Below are positions 13,354 through 13,448 of a DNA stretch of 13,448 nucleotides, piece after piece; within the stretch, counting starts at the first letter, position 1, and every line of letters begins with the position of its first letter. The stretch is from assembly GCA_902362365.1 (NCBI GenBank), contig CABIVQ010000068.1, positions 1 through 13,448 of the forward strand, written 5' to 3'. The stretch comes from Clostridiaceae bacterium (GTDB taxonomy: Bacteria > Bacillota > Clostridia > Peptostreptococcales > Peptostreptococcaceae). The notes beneath the pieces were generated by a model. It had not been told where the DNA came from and did no database searches. It was given only the letters and a program-made list of their open reading frames with translations. A program made the position numbers and the translations under genes.

Positions 13354-13448
13354 TTAAGTGCAACATCTAAAAATATGTAAAAAAATAGTTCACAAGTTTA
13401 TGTTCATGTTACAGTAATAATAATCACAAAACTACTTTACATGAAAGG

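Noticed and set aside
13403..13445. Inverted repeat TTCATGT/ACATGAA at the window edge
   Set aside because: Seven base pairs separated by 29 nt in AT-rich DNA, cut close to the window end. This is not enough to call a structure.

Overview
The window reads as chromosomal DNA of an AT-rich, low-GC Gram-positive anaerobe of the class Clostridia. The grounds are very low GC by eye, heavy use of ATA, TTA and AGA codons, strong AGGAGG-type ribosome binding sites, a lipobox-bearing solute-binding protein and a Fur-type operator. Gene content and protein style are closest to Clostridioides difficile and its Peptostreptococcaceae relatives. That placement is from memory of gene style, not from a search. 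All twelve recognisable genes lie on the + strand. I see no RNA gene, insertion sequence, phage gene or CRISPR array.

Region 1 (1-7723) is a PTS-linked operon. An AT-rich leader (1-326) carries a promoter with good -10 boxes but a poor -35. It is followed by a PRD-type PTS-responsive activator (327-2237), an M42 aminopeptidase of the FrvX/YpdE kind (2241-3284), and separate lactose/cellobiose-family PTS proteins EIIA (3299-3613), EIIB (3669-4010) and EIIC (4047-5372). An M24 Xaa-Pro-type peptidase (5382-6452) and a PatB/MalY-type PLP C-S beta-lyase (6455-7672) complete it. A 20-bp hairpin plus T-run (7676-7723) closes the unit. Gaps are mostly 0-55 nt, so this looks like one transcript. No phospho-glycosidase is present. 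A sugar-type transporter is packaged instead with two peptidases and an amino-acid lyase, which echoes E. coli fry-ypdEF, frvABXR and malXY. The substrate cannot be read from sequence, but a sugar- or thiol-conjugated peptide or amino acid is a reasonable guess.

Region 2 (7724-13302) is an iron-siderophore uptake operon. A sigma-A promoter (7808-7835) is followed directly by a near-consensus Fur box (7852-7866). It drives fhuD (lipoprotein receptor), fhuB and fhuG (permeases), fhuC (ATPase) and, 9 nt later, a MATE-family efflux pump. A strong stem-loop without a good T-run sits between fhuD and fhuB and probably sets the receptor-to-permease ratio. A strong, possibly bidirectional terminator (13261-13302) ends the unit. 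The remaining 146 nt hold two related palindromes exactly 21 bp apart, probably operators of a gene beyond the window.

The most notable points are the PTS/peptidase/lyase operon, the MATE pump under probable iron control, the loss of a conserved active-site His in the M24 peptidase, and helically phased repeats at two intergenic sites.
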